From the NCBI GenBank assembly GCA_018336015.1, contig JAGXQZ010000051.1, positions 186,001-250,000 of the forward strand: 64,000 nucleotides of DNA. Reading direction: 5' to 3'. A program made the translations under genes and the position numbers. The notes under the pieces were generated by a model. It worked only from the letters and a program-made list of their open reading frames with translations, did not search any database and was not told the origin of the DNA. This DNA comes from Algoriphagus sp. (GTDB lineage Bacteria > Bacteroidota > Bacteroidia > Cytophagales > Cyclobacteriaceae). Shown here piece by piece: positions 43,154-53,056 of this stretch. Position 1 is the first letter of the stretch. Every line of letters starts with the position of its first letter.

Positions 43154-43972
43154 ATGAACAAAGCCGAGCTTTTCTCCCAAATCCAACAAAAATCATCCTT
43201 TCTGTGCGTAGGCTTGGATCCCGATTTGGAGAAAATACCTGCACACTTGCGCTCGGAACCTGATCCGATTTTTAGTTTTTGCAAAGCCATCATTGAGGAA
43301 ACAGCCGATTTTGCGGTAGCATACAAGCCAAACATTGCCTTTTTCGAGGCTTTGGGAGCAAAAGGCTGGGACACCTTGGCCAAGGTAGCTGAGATCATGC
43401 CGAAAGATGTTTTCACCATTGCGGATGCCAAGCGGGGAGATATCGGAAATACCTCTAAACTGTATGCTAAGGCTTTTTTTGAATCGATGGACTTTGACTC
43501 CGTGACTGTAGCACCTTATATGGGCAAGGATTCAGTGACGCCATTTTTAGAGTTTGAAAACAAGTGGGTCATTCTTCTGGCCTTGACTTCGAATATAGGC
43601 TCTTTGGATTTCCAACTGATCGAAGACAAAACAGGTAAGCCACTTTATCAGTCTGTGTTGGAAAAAAGCCAAGAATGGGGCAGCCCAGAAAACCTCATGT
43701 ATGTCGTAGGCGCCACACGAGGAGAACTGATCGGAGAAGTGAGAAAAGCAGCTCCTGAGCATTTCTTTTTGGTCCCCGGCGTAGGGGCACAGGGAGGAAG
43801 CCTGTCCGATGTAGCCCGGTTCGGAATGAATTCGACCTGTGGGCTCTTGGTCAATTCCAGCCGAGGCATCCTCTACGCTTCCGGAGAAAAAGACTTTGCC
43901 AAAGCTGCACGCAAAGAAGCTCATCTGCTTCAAGTAGAGATGAAGAGTCTGTTGGAAAAATACTTGAACTGA
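43154..43972 (+). CDS. pyrF: Orotidine 5'-phosphate decarboxylase (type 2)
   Basis: Last step of UMP synthesis. 272 residues, the longer type 2 form. It has [26 protein letters not shown], the catalytic DxKxxD as [11 protein letters not shown], and PGVGAQGGS near the phosphate site. Monocistronic, cytoplasmic. Confidence 0.97.
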   Translation: MNKAELFSQIQQKSSFLCVGLDPDLEKIPAHLRSEPDPIFSFCKAIIEETADFAVAYKPNIAFFEALGAKGWDTLAKVAEIMPKDVFTIADAKRGDIGNTSKLYAKAFFESMDFDSVTVAPYMGKDSVTPFLEFENKWVILLALTSNIGSLDFQLIEDKTGKPLYQSVLEKSQEWGSPENLMYVVGATRGELIGEVRKAAPEHFFLVPGVGAQGGSLSDVARFGMNSTCGLLVNSSRGILYASGEKDFAKAARKEAHLLQVEMKSLLEKYLN

Positions 43973-44656
43973 TGGAATCTCTGTGAAAAAGGGAGATAAT
44001 TAAGTGCCTTTACCAAAGCTGAGAGTTCTATCCATAGTTCTTCCCTTTGCGCAACCGTTTAACCAAGAAAGCTCTTTATTAAACAAGGAAGAAAAATTCT
44101 ACTATGCCTTTTTATGGGCATTTGAATAAAATTAGATGAGAATCTTCTCCTTAAGCCTTTTGGGGTAAACGTTTGGCAAAATGACATCGCATTACTAAAC
44201 CCCATTTTTTTTACTCCATCCACCAAAATATCCTGCTACTTTCTTTAACTCCACAGAAAATCCTGCTGGGATTTTCAGAATCAGTAGTAAACCAAATTGC
44301 TTTTTGGTCTTGAAATCCTCAATTCTTTTAAGAGGAATGTCCACGTGGCAACCTTACCTAGGTAGAAGCCAATTCCCATTGACTTTTTTAAAAAAAAATA
44401 TCCAGAGACCTTTTCTAAAGTACTGATCTATTCAAAATCAGCTATGAAAAATTTATTTTATTTCTCCTGAGAGTCATTTTGTAAATTTATTTTTTATTTT
44501 TTCAGAACTTTAACAAATATTTACATTATTGTGAACAAGTTAATATAAAGAATATGCCAAGTGTTTATCTTTTATCAAACTTTCTTCAACAAAATTCAAT
44601 AATAAAACCCATGTTGATCAAAGCACTTAGAAAACCCCCAAAATTCAATTAGTAAA
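43973..44656. other. 684-base non-coding region upstream of susCD
   Basis: The longest gap in the window. No protein-like frame is visible. It is AT-rich, especially 44370-44656. Two short motifs resemble LacI-family operators: GCAACCGTTTAAC near 44051, and GTAAACGTTTGGC near 44166 with the perfect 8-base palindrome AAACGTTT at 44167-44174. No convincing TAnnTTTG box was found. It probably carries the susC promoter with a long leader. Confidence 0.5.
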
Positions 44657-47600
44657 ATGAAACAAGTAAAACCCCAGCACATGAAGAAAAGACTTATTCT
44701 CGGAAGAGGAGGAGCATTTCTAGTAGCGCAAGGATTGCTCTTTGGAGCCGCTTTTTCAGCAAATGCGGCAGAAGTTCCGGTGAGTTATTCTTCCTCCAAT
44801 CTGACCGTATCGGTCGAGCAAAGAGCGGATATCACCATCCGCGGAACTGTAAAAGACGATAAAAATCAACCCCTTCCTGGAGCGACGATTACCGTCTTGG
44901 GTACTTCCCGAGGTACAGTGACGGATATCGACGGTAAATTCACCCTTACTGCACCTGAAAACGGGCAGTTGGTATTTTCTTATTTGGGATTCAAAGCCCA
45001 AACGATCGATGTCAACTCCAGAAGTATAATTGATGTAGTTCTTGTAGAAGAATTAGCCTCCCTCAATGAGTTTGTCGTGACTTCATTTGGTATGCCTAAG
45101 GAGCAAAAATCACTCGGCTATGCCACTACCACGATCAAAGCAGATGAATTGATCAAAGCGGGCACTCCAAACGTGGCCACAGCACTTTACGGTAAAGCAC
45201 CAGGTGTGCGTATCCAAGCCGGTGCAGGTGGTGCTACTTCTGCGGTGAATATTACAGTACGTGGTATCAACTCAATTACGGGTCGAAACCAGCCATTGAT
45301 CATTTTGGACGGTGTGCCCATCCGAAACGAAGAAGTAAGAAACAATGACTACTGGAGCGATCAGCGACTCAGAGGTAATGGCCTCTTGGACATCAACCCT
45401 GAGGATATTGATAACATCTCCATCTTGAAGGGGGCATCTGCAGCAGCACTTTATGGATCTGAAGCAGTAAACGGTGTCGTATTGATCACTACCAAAAAAG
45501 GAGCTTCCGGTAAAAAGGGCTTCACAGTGGATTTCAATGCAAATTATTCTCAAGACCGAATCGCTTACCTTCCAAGATACCAAAACGTTAGAGGTCCAGG
45601 TGGTCCATCACATGTATTCAACCTTGGCCAGAATGCGGAAGGGTTTATTCTCTATGATGGTACGATCAGAGGATTACCCAGCACTACTATCAACTTCGGG
45701 CCAGAATTTGACGGTCAGCCGATCATGAGTTGGGATGGAGAAATGCGCCCTTACGTAGCTCAAAAAAATAATTATGCCGCTCTATTCAACAGCCCAGTAA
45801 ACTCACAAGTCAATGTGGCGGTTTCCAACAGCACTGATGTAGCAGACTTCCGCCTTTCTCTAACGAGACAGGACAATGAAGCACTAAGCTTAAATTCCAA
45901 AAACAGCAAGAACATCGCCAACCTGAATTCTACCTTCCGTATTTCGAAGAAATTCAGAACCGATTTGATGATCAATTACATCAACCAGAATACTGAGAAC
46001 AGACCAGTATCTGTAGATCGAATGATCAACAACTTCACAGGTATGATGACCCGATTCGACAATGGTGCCTGGTACCTGAACCGCTATCAGACGAGCAGAG
46101 GATACCGATTCGTAACAGGAAACGGACAAAGTTTGACTCCAGAGGAAAACATCCGACGAAACGGATTTTTGGGTGACATCGCAGACTATGTATGGAGAGT
46201 CAACAAGCATCGTTCTTCAGAACTATCCAACCGGGTGATCACCAGCTTGACCAATCACTACCAGATTACCTCTGACCTGAGCTTTAGAGCTAGATTCTCA
46301 ACAGATTTTACCAACAGATATTCTGAGGATAGAATTGCAACCGAGCGTCCTCTTGCTTTTGGTCCATCAGGTGGATTTGGAATGATGAACGAAAACTTCA
46401 ACATCCTCTACAGTGACTTCATGCTAAATTACCGAAAGCAGCTAACAGAAGATGTGACACTAAGCGCGATGGCCGGATATACCGCCACCAAAGAGACCTT
46501 TAACATGGTATCCAGAAGTACAAACGGTGGCTTGAGTACAGAGAATTTGTTTGACATGGTTGCTTCGAGCAATATCCCAAACAACAACTCCAGAAGAAGC
46601 TCCAGAGTAATCGATGCAGTCTTGGGAACAGTGAATTTGGATTACAAAGGCTTCTGGTTTGTAGAAGGAACCATCAGACAGGACCGTACTTCTACCATGA
46701 ATCCAAACAATAACACCTTTGTCTACCCATCGGTCAACACTAGCTTGGCGATCTCGGATATGGTAACGCTTCCTTCTTTCGTTACCTTTTCCAAATTGAG
46801 AGGATCGTGGGGTATCGTGGGTAACTATCCTGATGTATATGGTGCAAACATTGCCTATAGCCAAAATACATTGGGTACACAGCAGCCGGGCGGTTCTAAT
46901 GTTTTGTATACCGTAATTCCATCAAGCTTTGGAAATGACGGAATCCGTCCAGAGCAAAAACATGAATTTGAAATCGGTATGGACACTCGTTTGTTTTCTG
47001 ACAAACTACGACTGGACATCTCCTACTACAACGCTCAAATCCGAGATCAGATCCTTCCTCTGACTTTACCGGCCTCTTCAGGAGCTAATTCAGTATTAAC
47101 CAATATCGGTACGCTGCGAAATAAAGGTGTCGAGCTATCCCTTAACGCCACCCTAGCGCAAAGAGGATCATTTACTTGGGATGCAACTTTTAATATTGCA
47201 CGAAACATCAATACAGTAGAAAAACTCACTGACGGTGCCACAGAGCTTCTACATGCTGATTACGACGGTAATGCAGCCCAATTGAGATCCGTAGTGGGAC
47301 GTCCGATGGGTGACTTCTATGCCAGACCGATAGCCACCAATGCCAACGGAGACAAAATCGTACAGCCTAACGGTCTCTACAAAATAGATGACCAAAACTG
47401 GATCAAAGTAGGCAACGCCATGCCAAAAGCAGTAGGTGGTATCATCAATACCTTCAACTACAAAAACTTCTCCCTATCCATGCTGGCCGACTTCCAAATC
47501 GGAGGACACGTAATGCCAACCGGTATCAATTGGATGAAAAGCCGTGGTCTGACCGAAGAAAGCTTGAAATTCAGAAACAAGGAATCCGGTGGCCTTTCTT

Positions 47601-48061
47601 ATTATATGTCTAATGGCAAAGGTGTTCAAACTAACCAAGCTACCGGACCAAACGGAGAAAAAGTATACCACGACGGTATGCTGATGGAAGGTGTGACTGC
47701 TGACGGACAGCCAAATACCAATGTGATCTCTCAGGCTTTATATTTCCAAAGAACCTACAACTGGGGAGGCCCACAGTATAGCTCTTCGAGATATGAATTG
47801 TACATCGAAGAAAATACCTTCTTCAAGATGAGAGAAATGAACTTGGGTTACACCTTGCCAAATCACATCGCGGCCAAATTCGGGGCATCTAATGTGAACC
47901 TTTCTCTGTTTGGAAGAAACCTATTCTTCTTCTATCGTAACCTAAAGGATCTGGATCCTGAAGTATTGACCGGTGGTTCAAGATGGACTCAGACCTTGAC
48001 CAGTGCGGGCACCAACCCTGCTACAAGAACCTTTGGGGTCATGTTGAGAGCCAAATTCTAA
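44657..48061 (+). CDS. SusC/RagA-family TonB-linked outer membrane protein
   Basis: A 1134-residue outer-membrane receptor. Signal peptide to about residue 36 (AFSANAA); the true start may be the second Met at residue 9. A carboxypeptidase-regulatory-like domain follows (ITIRGTVKDDKNQPLPGATI, GTVTDIDGKFTL). Next come EFVVTSFGMPKEQKSLGYA as the TonB-linked segment, a plug with IRGINSITGRNQPLIILDGVPI and ILKGASAAALYGSEAVNGVVLITT, and a long barrel ending TRTFGVMLRAKF. It works with the SusD lipoprotein 29 bases downstream. No glycosidase or peptidase is adjacent, so the substrate is not predictable. Confidence 0.96.
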   Translation: MKQVKPQHMKKRLILGRGGAFLVAQGLLFGAAFSANAAEVPVSYSSSNLTVSVEQRADITIRGTVKDDKNQPLPGATITVLGTSRGTVTDIDGKFTLTAPENGQLVFSYLGFKAQTIDVNSRSIIDVVLVEELASLNEFVVTSFGMPKEQKSLGYATTTIKADELIKAGTPNVATALYGKAPGVRIQAGAGGATSAVNITVRGINSITGRNQPLIILDGVPIRNEEVRNNDYWSDQRLRGNGLLDINPEDIDNISILKGASAAALYGSEAVNGVVLITTKKGASGKKGFTVDFNANYSQDRIAYLPRYQNVRGPGGPSHVFNLGQNAEGFILYDGTIRGLPSTTINFGPEFDGQPIMSWDGEMRPYVAQKNNYAALFNSPVNSQVNVAVSNSTDVADFRLSLTRQDNEALSLNSKNSKNIANLNSTFRISKKFRTDLMINYINQNTENRPVSVDRMINNFTGMMTRFDNGAWYLNRYQTSRGYRFVTGNGQSLTPEENIRRNGFLGDIADYVWRVNKHRSSELSNRVITSLTNHYQITSDLSFRARFSTDFTNRYSEDRIATERPLAFGPSGGFGMMNENFNILYSDFMLNYRKQLTEDVTLSAMAGYTATKETFNMVSRSTNGGLSTENLFDMVASSNIPNNNSRRSSRVIDAVLGTVNLDYKGFWFVEGTIRQDRTSTMNPNNNTFVYPSVNTSLAISDMVTLPSFVTFSKLRGSWGIVGNYPDVYGANIAYSQNTLGTQQPGGSNVLYTVIPSSFGNDGIRPEQKHEFEIGMDTRLFSDKLRLDISYYNAQIRDQILPLTLPASSGANSVLTNIGTLRNKGVELSLNATLAQRGSFTWDATFNIARNINTVEKLTDGATELLHADYDGNAAQLRSVVGRPMGDFYARPIATNANGDKIVQPNGLYKIDDQNWIKVGNAMPKAVGGIINTFNYKNFSLSMLADFQIGGHVMPTGINWMKSRGLTEESLKFRNKESGGLSYYMSNGKGVQTNQATGPNGEKVYHDGMLMEGVTADGQPNTNVISQALYFQRTYNWGGPQYSSSRYELYIEENTFFKMREMNLGYTLPNHIAAKFGASNVNLSLFGRNLFFFYRNLKDLDPEVLTGGSRWTQTLTSAGTNPATRTFGVMLRAKF

Positions 48062-48090
48062 CTGAGTGGTAATCCTAATTCAAGACTAAA

Positions 48091-49674
48091 ATGAAAATCA
48101 AATATATCATTCTTAACGTCCTGCTATTGGCTAGCATCTCTGCCTGTAGCCTGTCAGACTTTGAAGAAAACTATCGGGATCCATCCAAACTGTCTCAGAC
48201 AACAGTAGGCAAGCAGTTTTCCGGTATGATCTTCACCAATAGAGAGTATGTCCTCCCTAGCTATTGGAACTACTTCGTCGTTCACCGTATTACCAGCAAC
48301 CGCTTCAATCAGACTGTAGGCTGGGTGAATGCTGAAAATCAATATGTACCCGGCGGAGCTGCTATCGGAGACCGTTGGAACAATTACTACTCCTTCTTAG
48401 CCCAGTACCGTGAGATAGAAAAAGTGTACAACAACCTGTCGGACGTAGAAAAGCAAGACAACAGAATCTACATGATCGCTGCGGCTACCTACTTCTATGA
48501 TCACACACAGCAGGTAGTTGATTTGCATGGGGATATTCCATGGAGCAAGGCAGGGATGCTCAGCACCAATGGGGGAGATTACTCCAAATCCTATGCGAGC
48601 TATGACAAAGCCACAGATATCTACACTAAAATGCTGAATGATCTGAAGGCCTTTGCTGATGAGTTAAACTCAATTACGGTTAAAAATGCCGTTTTGGTAG
48701 AATTCAGAACTCAGGATTTGATCAACCGTGGTGACCTTCAGCTTTGGAAAGTCTATGTAAACTCCCTAAGACTACGCATGCTTACCAGAGTAAGCAGCAG
48801 CAGTGCATTCCAGGCTAGAGCGGATCAGGAAATCGGAGCCATCCTTTCCAATCCAAGCAGCTATCCGATTGCCAGCAGCAACGCCACGAACATCACTTGG
48901 AAAATCCACGCACTTGGCACCTTGATCTCGCAGACGAGTTTCCAGAGCGGCTTGGAAGATTGGAATGGTAACATTGCAGGTAAGGTGATTGTAGATCACA
49001 TGAAAAACAACCAAGATCCAAGACTTCCATTTGTATTTGAACCAGGTCTTGAAGCAAAAGGTGAATACATAGGATTGGATCCGCTTTTGTCTGCTTCTGT
49101 ACAAACTCAATTGGTAGGATCCAATACCTTGACCATCTACAACAGATCGACCATCAGCCGTAACCAGTTTTTCCCTGGCGTGATATTCACCGCAGCTGAG
49201 GTTCATTTGCTTGCCGCAGAATACTACTTGAAGAAAAACCAGCTGTCCACCGCCAAAACTCATTACGAGGAAGCAATCAAGCAGTCTATTGGTTTCTATC
49301 AATTCTTGAGGAGCATCAGTAACAACGGTATCGTGGCTGCACCTGCAAATCCGACCGCACAGGACATTTCCAATTACTTGGCTAAAGGTGCCATCTCTTG
49401 GGATGCCGCAACTACTCCTACAGAAAGAATGCGCTTAATTGCCAATCAGAAATGGTTGCATTTCAATGTAATCCAACCGAACGAAAACTGGGCTGAGTTG
49501 CGAAGAATCGGATTGGTTCAGCTGACTTTCTGGAACGATGACTCCAATCAGCAGAGACAGCCTCCTCTCCGTTGGATTTATCCAGGCTCGGAGCAGACCT
49601 ACAACAAAGAAAACTACTCTGTGGTACAAGGCTCAGACAACTTGACTACAAGATTATTCTGGGATCCTAGCTAA
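48091..49674 (+). CDS. SusD/RagB-family nutrient-binding outer membrane lipoprotein
   Basis: A 527-residue surface lipoprotein with lipobox ISAC (Cys 19). It belongs to the SusD-like type 2 group: it opens LSDFEENYRDPSKLSQTTVGK, has the TPR-like helices around AATYFYDHTQQVVDLHGDIPW and VHLLAAEYYLKKNQLSTAKTHYEEAI, and ends with the RRIGLVQLTFWNDDSNQQRQPPLRWIYPGSEQTYN segment. It caps the SusC barrel and binds the ligand. Followed by a strong terminator, so the operon is just susCD. Confidence 0.95.
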   Translation: MKIKYIILNVLLLASISACSLSDFEENYRDPSKLSQTTVGKQFSGMIFTNREYVLPSYWNYFVVHRITSNRFNQTVGWVNAENQYVPGGAAIGDRWNNYYSFLAQYREIEKVYNNLSDVEKQDNRIYMIAAATYFYDHTQQVVDLHGDIPWSKAGMLSTNGGDYSKSYASYDKATDIYTKMLNDLKAFADELNSITVKNAVLVEFRTQDLINRGDLQLWKVYVNSLRLRMLTRVSSSSAFQARADQEIGAILSNPSSYPIASSNATNITWKIHALGTLISQTSFQSGLEDWNGNIAGKVIVDHMKNNQDPRLPFVFEPGLEAKGEYIGLDPLLSASVQTQLVGSNTLTIYNRSTISRNQFFPGVIFTAAEVHLLAAEYYLKKNQLSTAKTHYEEAIKQSIGFYQFLRSISNNGIVAAPANPTAQDISNYLAKGAISWDAATTPTERMRLIANQKWLHFNVIQPNENWAELRRIGLVQLTFWNDDSNQQRQPPLRWIYPGSEQTYNKENYSVVQGSDNLTTRLFWDPS

Positions 49675-49715
49675 GCAATAGATAGCATATTATAAATAGA
49701 AATGGGTTTAATTGG

Positions 49716-49747
49716 AAAAGTCTGTCTGGATTCCGGACAGACTTTTT
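49716..49747 (+). terminator. Rho-independent terminator of the susCD operon
   Basis: Eleven-bp perfect stem AAAAGTCTGTC / GACAGACTTTT with a 9-base loop and T-run. Confidence 0.92.
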
Positions 49748-49817
49748 CAGTTTCCAACGAATCTATCAGAAATCAACCAGAGTATTAAATGGCTTACCAA
49801 AGATTAAAAGACTATTA

Positions 49818-49848
49818 TTTGCCTGATTGAAAGTATTTTACATATTTG
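49818..49848 (+). promoter_or_regulatory. Promoter of the DUF2851 gene
   Basis: TTTG (49818-49821), 19-base spacer, CATATTTG (49841-49848), one mismatch from TAnnTTTG, 27 bases before the ATG at 49876. Confidence 0.5.
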
Positions 49849-49875
49849 TACAAAACTTTTAGTCACTAGATTTTT

Positions 49876-51171
49876 ATGAATTTCAGGGAAGACTTTTTAC
49901 AGCTGGTCTGGAAGTACCAATACTTCGACCGCAAAAATCTGCTAACTGTAGATGGACAACACTTGCAGATTCTGAATGTGGGATTTCACAACCAAGGAGA
50001 AGGGCCTGACTTCCGGGATGCTTCGTTGGTTCTCGACGGGGTCACTTTACATGGCCACGTGGAGGTTCACCGATTAGCTTCTGAATGGAAGCAGCATGCC
50101 CATGGTGGAGATCCAGCTTACAATTCAGTGATCCTCCATGTGGTTTGGGAAAATGACAAAGTAGTCTACCGTAACGATGGCACTCCAATGCCAACCTTAG
50201 AACTGAAGGGAAAAATTTTTCTAGAAATCTGGAGAAACTACGAAAACCTCCTTGACTTCAAATCTGACCTTCCCTGTGCACACGCCATGAAATCAGTTCC
50301 TGAAATCATCCGATTTTCGGCTTTGGAAAAAGCATTAGTGGAACGACTGCTGGAAAAATCCAAACTGATCCTATCCATTCTAGATCAAACCAAAGGCGAT
50401 TGGGAAGAAACTGCCTACCGATGGCTATTTACCTGTTTTGGATTCAAAATCAACTCTACCCCAATGAGCGAGCTTGCTGCATTGGTACCTTATAAAACCC
50501 TCCAAAAACACCGAACCCAGGTATCAGCTCTTGAGGCTATGCTGTTGGGTCAAGCAGGACTATTGCCCGAAAAATCAGACGAACCTTACGCACAACACCT
50601 GATTCGGGAGTATGATTTTTATCAGAAAAAATTCAGCTGGGTACAAAAACTCAGCCGACAGCAATGGTCATTTATGGGAGCGAGACCAACCAATTTCCCC
50701 ACCCTCCGAATCGCGCAGTTAGCTGCTATTTTATCCCAAGCTCCCAACCTCCTTCAGTCCGTGATGGAAGACAGCAGGGAGTTTTCGGCCTTCAAAAAAC
50801 TCCTTCAAGTCAAGCCTTCCGATTACTGGCAACACCACTACAATTTTGGCAAACCTGCCGAAAAAACTGCCTCCAGAGGCATTTCAGGGCAAACTTTGGA
50901 GCTCTTGATCATCAATTTCGTGATTCCGCTTTGGTTTGCCTATGGCAGATATTTCGAGCAATCCGAATGGCAAGAACGCTGCTTTGACCTTATGCAAACC
51001 ATTCCTGCGGAGAATAACTTCATCATCAGAAAGTATGAAGAAAAGGCTTGGAAGGCTGAGAATGCCTTCGACTCACAAGGGATGATCGGACTTTACAGAA
51101 GCTACTGTCAGCCTCAAAAATGCCTCAATTGCAAGATCGGTCAAAGCCTACTCAAGGGACAATCCAAATGA
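49876..51171 (+). CDS. DUF2851 family protein
   Basis: A 431-residue soluble protein. It begins MNFREDFLQLVWKYQYFD, then LNVGFHNQGEGPDFRDASLVLDG and GHVEVHRLASEWKQH, which are the conserved N-terminal motifs of the Bacteroidota DUF2851 family. It ends with a Cys pair in PQKCLNCKIGQ. The D-x(n)-E-V-H part looks like a PD-(D/E)XK-type fold, but this is by eye. Function unknown. Its stop codon is followed within a few bases by the promoter of the NeuD-like gene. Confidence 0.88.
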   Translation: MNFREDFLQLVWKYQYFDRKNLLTVDGQHLQILNVGFHNQGEGPDFRDASLVLDGVTLHGHVEVHRLASEWKQHAHGGDPAYNSVILHVVWENDKVVYRNDGTPMPTLELKGKIFLEIWRNYENLLDFKSDLPCAHAMKSVPEIIRFSALEKALVERLLEKSKLILSILDQTKGDWEETAYRWLFTCFGFKINSTPMSELAALVPYKTLQKHRTQVSALEAMLLGQAGLLPEKSDEPYAQHLIREYDFYQKKFSWVQKLSRQQWSFMGARPTNFPTLRIAQLAAILSQAPNLLQSVMEDSREFSAFKKLLQVKPSDYWQHHYNFGKPAEKTASRGISGQTLELLIINFVIPLWFAYGRYFEQSEWQERCFDLMQTIPAENNFIIRKYEEKAWKAENAFDSQGMIGLYRSYCQPQKCLNCKIGQSLLKGQSK

Positions 51172-51174
51172 AGC

Positions 51175-51206
51175 TTTGCGCAAGCACCACAATTACCCTA
51201 CTTTTG
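51175..51206 (+). promoter_or_regulatory. Promoter of the NeuD-like acetyltransferase gene
   Basis: TTTG (51175-51178), 20-base spacer, TACTTTTG (51199-51206), exact consensus, 22 bases before the ATG. Confidence 0.68.
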
Positions 51207-51228
51207 CAATTCAAAACCCAACAAATTC

Positions 51229-51864
51229 ATGGATAAACCAGTGATCATTCTGGGTGCAAAAGGCATCGCCCATCCTGCACTTGAGATTTTCAACAGCAAT
51301 CAGGTCATTGTATATGGATTTCTAGAGGAAGATGCTAGTCTACATCAGACCGAAATCAACAATGTGCCGGTGCTGGGTCATACCGAAGATGAGGGATTTT
51401 TGAAATTGATCGGTAAAAAGACTGAAGCTTTTGTGGCAGTGGATGACAGCAAATACCGAAAGTTTTTGGTAGACATGCTACTCGAAAACCGAAAAGTGCA
51501 GCCCGTCAATGCCATCCACCAGCGAGCCTATGTGTCGACAGATGCGGCTTTAGGACATGGCAACTTTATCAATGCCAATGTGCTCATTGGAGCAGGTGCT
51601 GAGGTCGGAAGCCACTGTATCTTTCATACCGGTGCAATTGTCGACCACAAAGTGAAAATTCAGGACTTTGTGCAAGTAGGTGCTGGTTCCATCATCAATG
51701 CCGAGGTCACCATCGAAGAAGGAGCGTTCATTGGGTCTGGAGTGACGATCGTAGCAGGAGTGACCATAGGGAAAGGAGCTCGAGTGGGTGCAGGATCAGT
51801 AGTCATTTCCTCAGTTGGAAAAAATGAAACCGTCTTCGGAAATCCGGCAGCGAAAGTCAAGTAG
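51229..51864 (+). CDS. NeuD/PglD-like O- or N-acetyltransferase (left-handed beta-helix)
   Basis: A 211-residue acetyltransferase. The N-terminal Rossmann-like PglD_N part (KPVIILGAKGIAHPALEIF ... VAVDDSKYRKFL) binds a nucleotide sugar. The C-terminal hexapeptide-repeat helix (about residues 100-211) includes GHGNFINANVLIGAGAEVGSHCIFHTGAIVDH, with His 137-region as the likely base, and ends GAGSVVISSVGKNETVFGNPAAKVK. It acetylates an activated sugar or sialic-acid-like compound; no other sugar-biosynthesis gene is beside it. Transcribed alone. Confidence 0.9.
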   Translation: MDKPVIILGAKGIAHPALEIFNSNQVIVYGFLEEDASLHQTEINNVPVLGHTEDEGFLKLIGKKTEAFVAVDDSKYRKFLVDMLLENRKVQPVNAIHQRAYVSTDAALGHGNFINANVLIGAGAEVGSHCIFHTGAIVDHKVKIQDFVQVGAGSIINAEVTIEEGAFIGSGVTIVAGVTIGKGARVGAGSVVISSVGKNETVFGNPAAKVK

Positions 51865-51867
51865 AAG

Positions 51868-52021
51868 TACGATTTGGGATTTACGATTTACGGGCTTTTG
51901 CGTCTGATTTGTCCTAAATCTAAAATCAAAATTTATTGAAATAATGAACCCTGAATTTGGAATGATGAATATCGAACTATCCGAGATCTGAAATCCGAAA
52001 TCAAAACCCAAACCCAAAACA
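51868..52021. repeat. Intergenic DNA in degenerate 7-bp phase
   Basis: Between the NeuD-like gene and trhO the sequence can be cut into heptamers with a shared core: TACGATT/TGGGATT/TACGATT, then CCTAAAT/CTAAAAT/CAAAATT, then TTGAAAT/AATGAAC/CCTGAAT/TTGGAAT/GATGAAT, then ATCGAAC and GATCTGA/AATCCGA/AATCAAA. No open frame spans it. Such phased DNA without a strict unit suggests decayed tandem repeats. Confidence 0.7.
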
Positions 52022-52045
52022 CCCTGCCGAAACAGGGCTCTAGTT

Positions 52046-53056
52046 ATGGAAAACACACCAAACAAACCCTACAGCGTATTGCTGTACTACTGCTACGCGC
52101 AGATCTCAAATCCCGAGGAATACCGGGAAGAACATCACCTCTTCTGCGTAGAAAACAACATTAGAGGTCGGATCATCATCTCCGACGAAGGCTTAAATGG
52201 TACCGTTTCCGGTCTCATCGAAGACTGCGAAAAGTACATGGCCTATATTCATGCCGATCCTCGATTTGCCAAGACTGAATTCAAGATCGACTACCACGAA
52301 ACGCATACCTTTGCCAAAATCCACGTGCGCTACAAGCCGGAGATCGTGCACTCATCCCTTCGCCACCTCGACCCAAATGTGAAAACAGGCAAGCATCTGG
52401 AACCTGAAGAATTCAAGAAAATGAAAGATCAGGAGGATGTGGTTATTCTGGATGTTCGCTCCAACTACGAGCATGAGTTGGGTCGATTCAAAAATGCGAT
52501 CACGTTGGATATCGACAACTTCCGCGATTTTCCGGATAAAGTAAAGGAACTCGAGCACCTCAAAAACAAAAAGGTACTTACCTATTGCACTGGAGGTATC
52601 AAATGTGAAAAAGCTTCTGCATTCCTCTTGGAGCAGGGCTTTGAAGATGTGTACCAGCTGCATGGCGGCATCATTAAGTACGGCATGGAGGCTGGAGGTG
52701 AAGATTTCGAAGGCAAATGCTATGTCTTTGACAACCGAATCGCAGTGGAAGTCAACAAAGTGAATCCAACCATCGTGTCCAAATGCCACGTGTGCGGGAC
52801 TGCCAGTGACCGAATGGTTAACTGCGCCAATCCAAGCTGTAATGAGCACTTGGCAATCTGTGAAGCCTGCGGATGGGAACTCGATGGGGCTTGTTCTCCA
52901 GAATGCAAAGAACATCCCGAAAAGCGACCTTACGACGGAACCGGCTACTACCAAAAAAATACCAACGGATACAATCCTTACAAAGGACTGCACCGTAAGC
53001 CATCCAAAGAACTAATCCAAAAACTCCATGGAGAATCAACCCATTCCTGCGTCTGA
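52046..53056 (+). CDS. trhO: tRNA 5-hydroxyuridine synthase TrhO (rhodanese family)
   Basis: A 336-residue oxygen-dependent tRNA uridine-34 hydroxylase. The N-terminal ferredoxin-like domain (about 1-110) has IRGRIIISDEGLNGTVSG. The rhodanese domain has the catalytic Cys in YCTGGIKCEKASAFL. The C-terminal part has a zinc-like cluster: CHVCG, NCANPSC, CEACGWE, CSPEC. Length agrees with E. coli TrhO (350). A small CCCTG/CAGGG hairpin precedes it. Its 3' end overlaps the nucleoside phosphorylase gene by 29 bases. Confidence 0.94.
   Translation: MENTPNKPYSVLLYYCYAQISNPEEYREEHHLFCVENNIRGRIIISDEGLNGTVSGLIEDCEKYMAYIHADPRFAKTEFKIDYHETHTFAKIHVRYKPEIVHSSLRHLDPNVKTGKHLEPEEFKKMKDQEDVVILDVRSNYEHELGRFKNAITLDIDNFRDFPDKVKELEHLKNKKVLTYCTGGIKCEKASAFLLEQGFEDVYQLHGGIIKYGMEAGGEDFEGKCYVFDNRIAVEVNKVNPTIVSKCHVCGTASDRMVNCANPSCNEHLAICEACGWELDGACSPECKEHPEKRPYDGTGYYQKNTNGYNPYKGLHRKPSKELIQKLHGESTHSCV

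Noticed and set aside
43973..44656. A tRNA or other structured RNA in the long gap upstream of susCD
   Set aside because: No cloverleaf arms, CCA end or strong helical pattern could be found by eye.
52352..52993. Minus-strand open frame of 213 codons inside trhO
   Set aside because: Antisense to an intact, full-length trhO; no start context or recognisable motifs.
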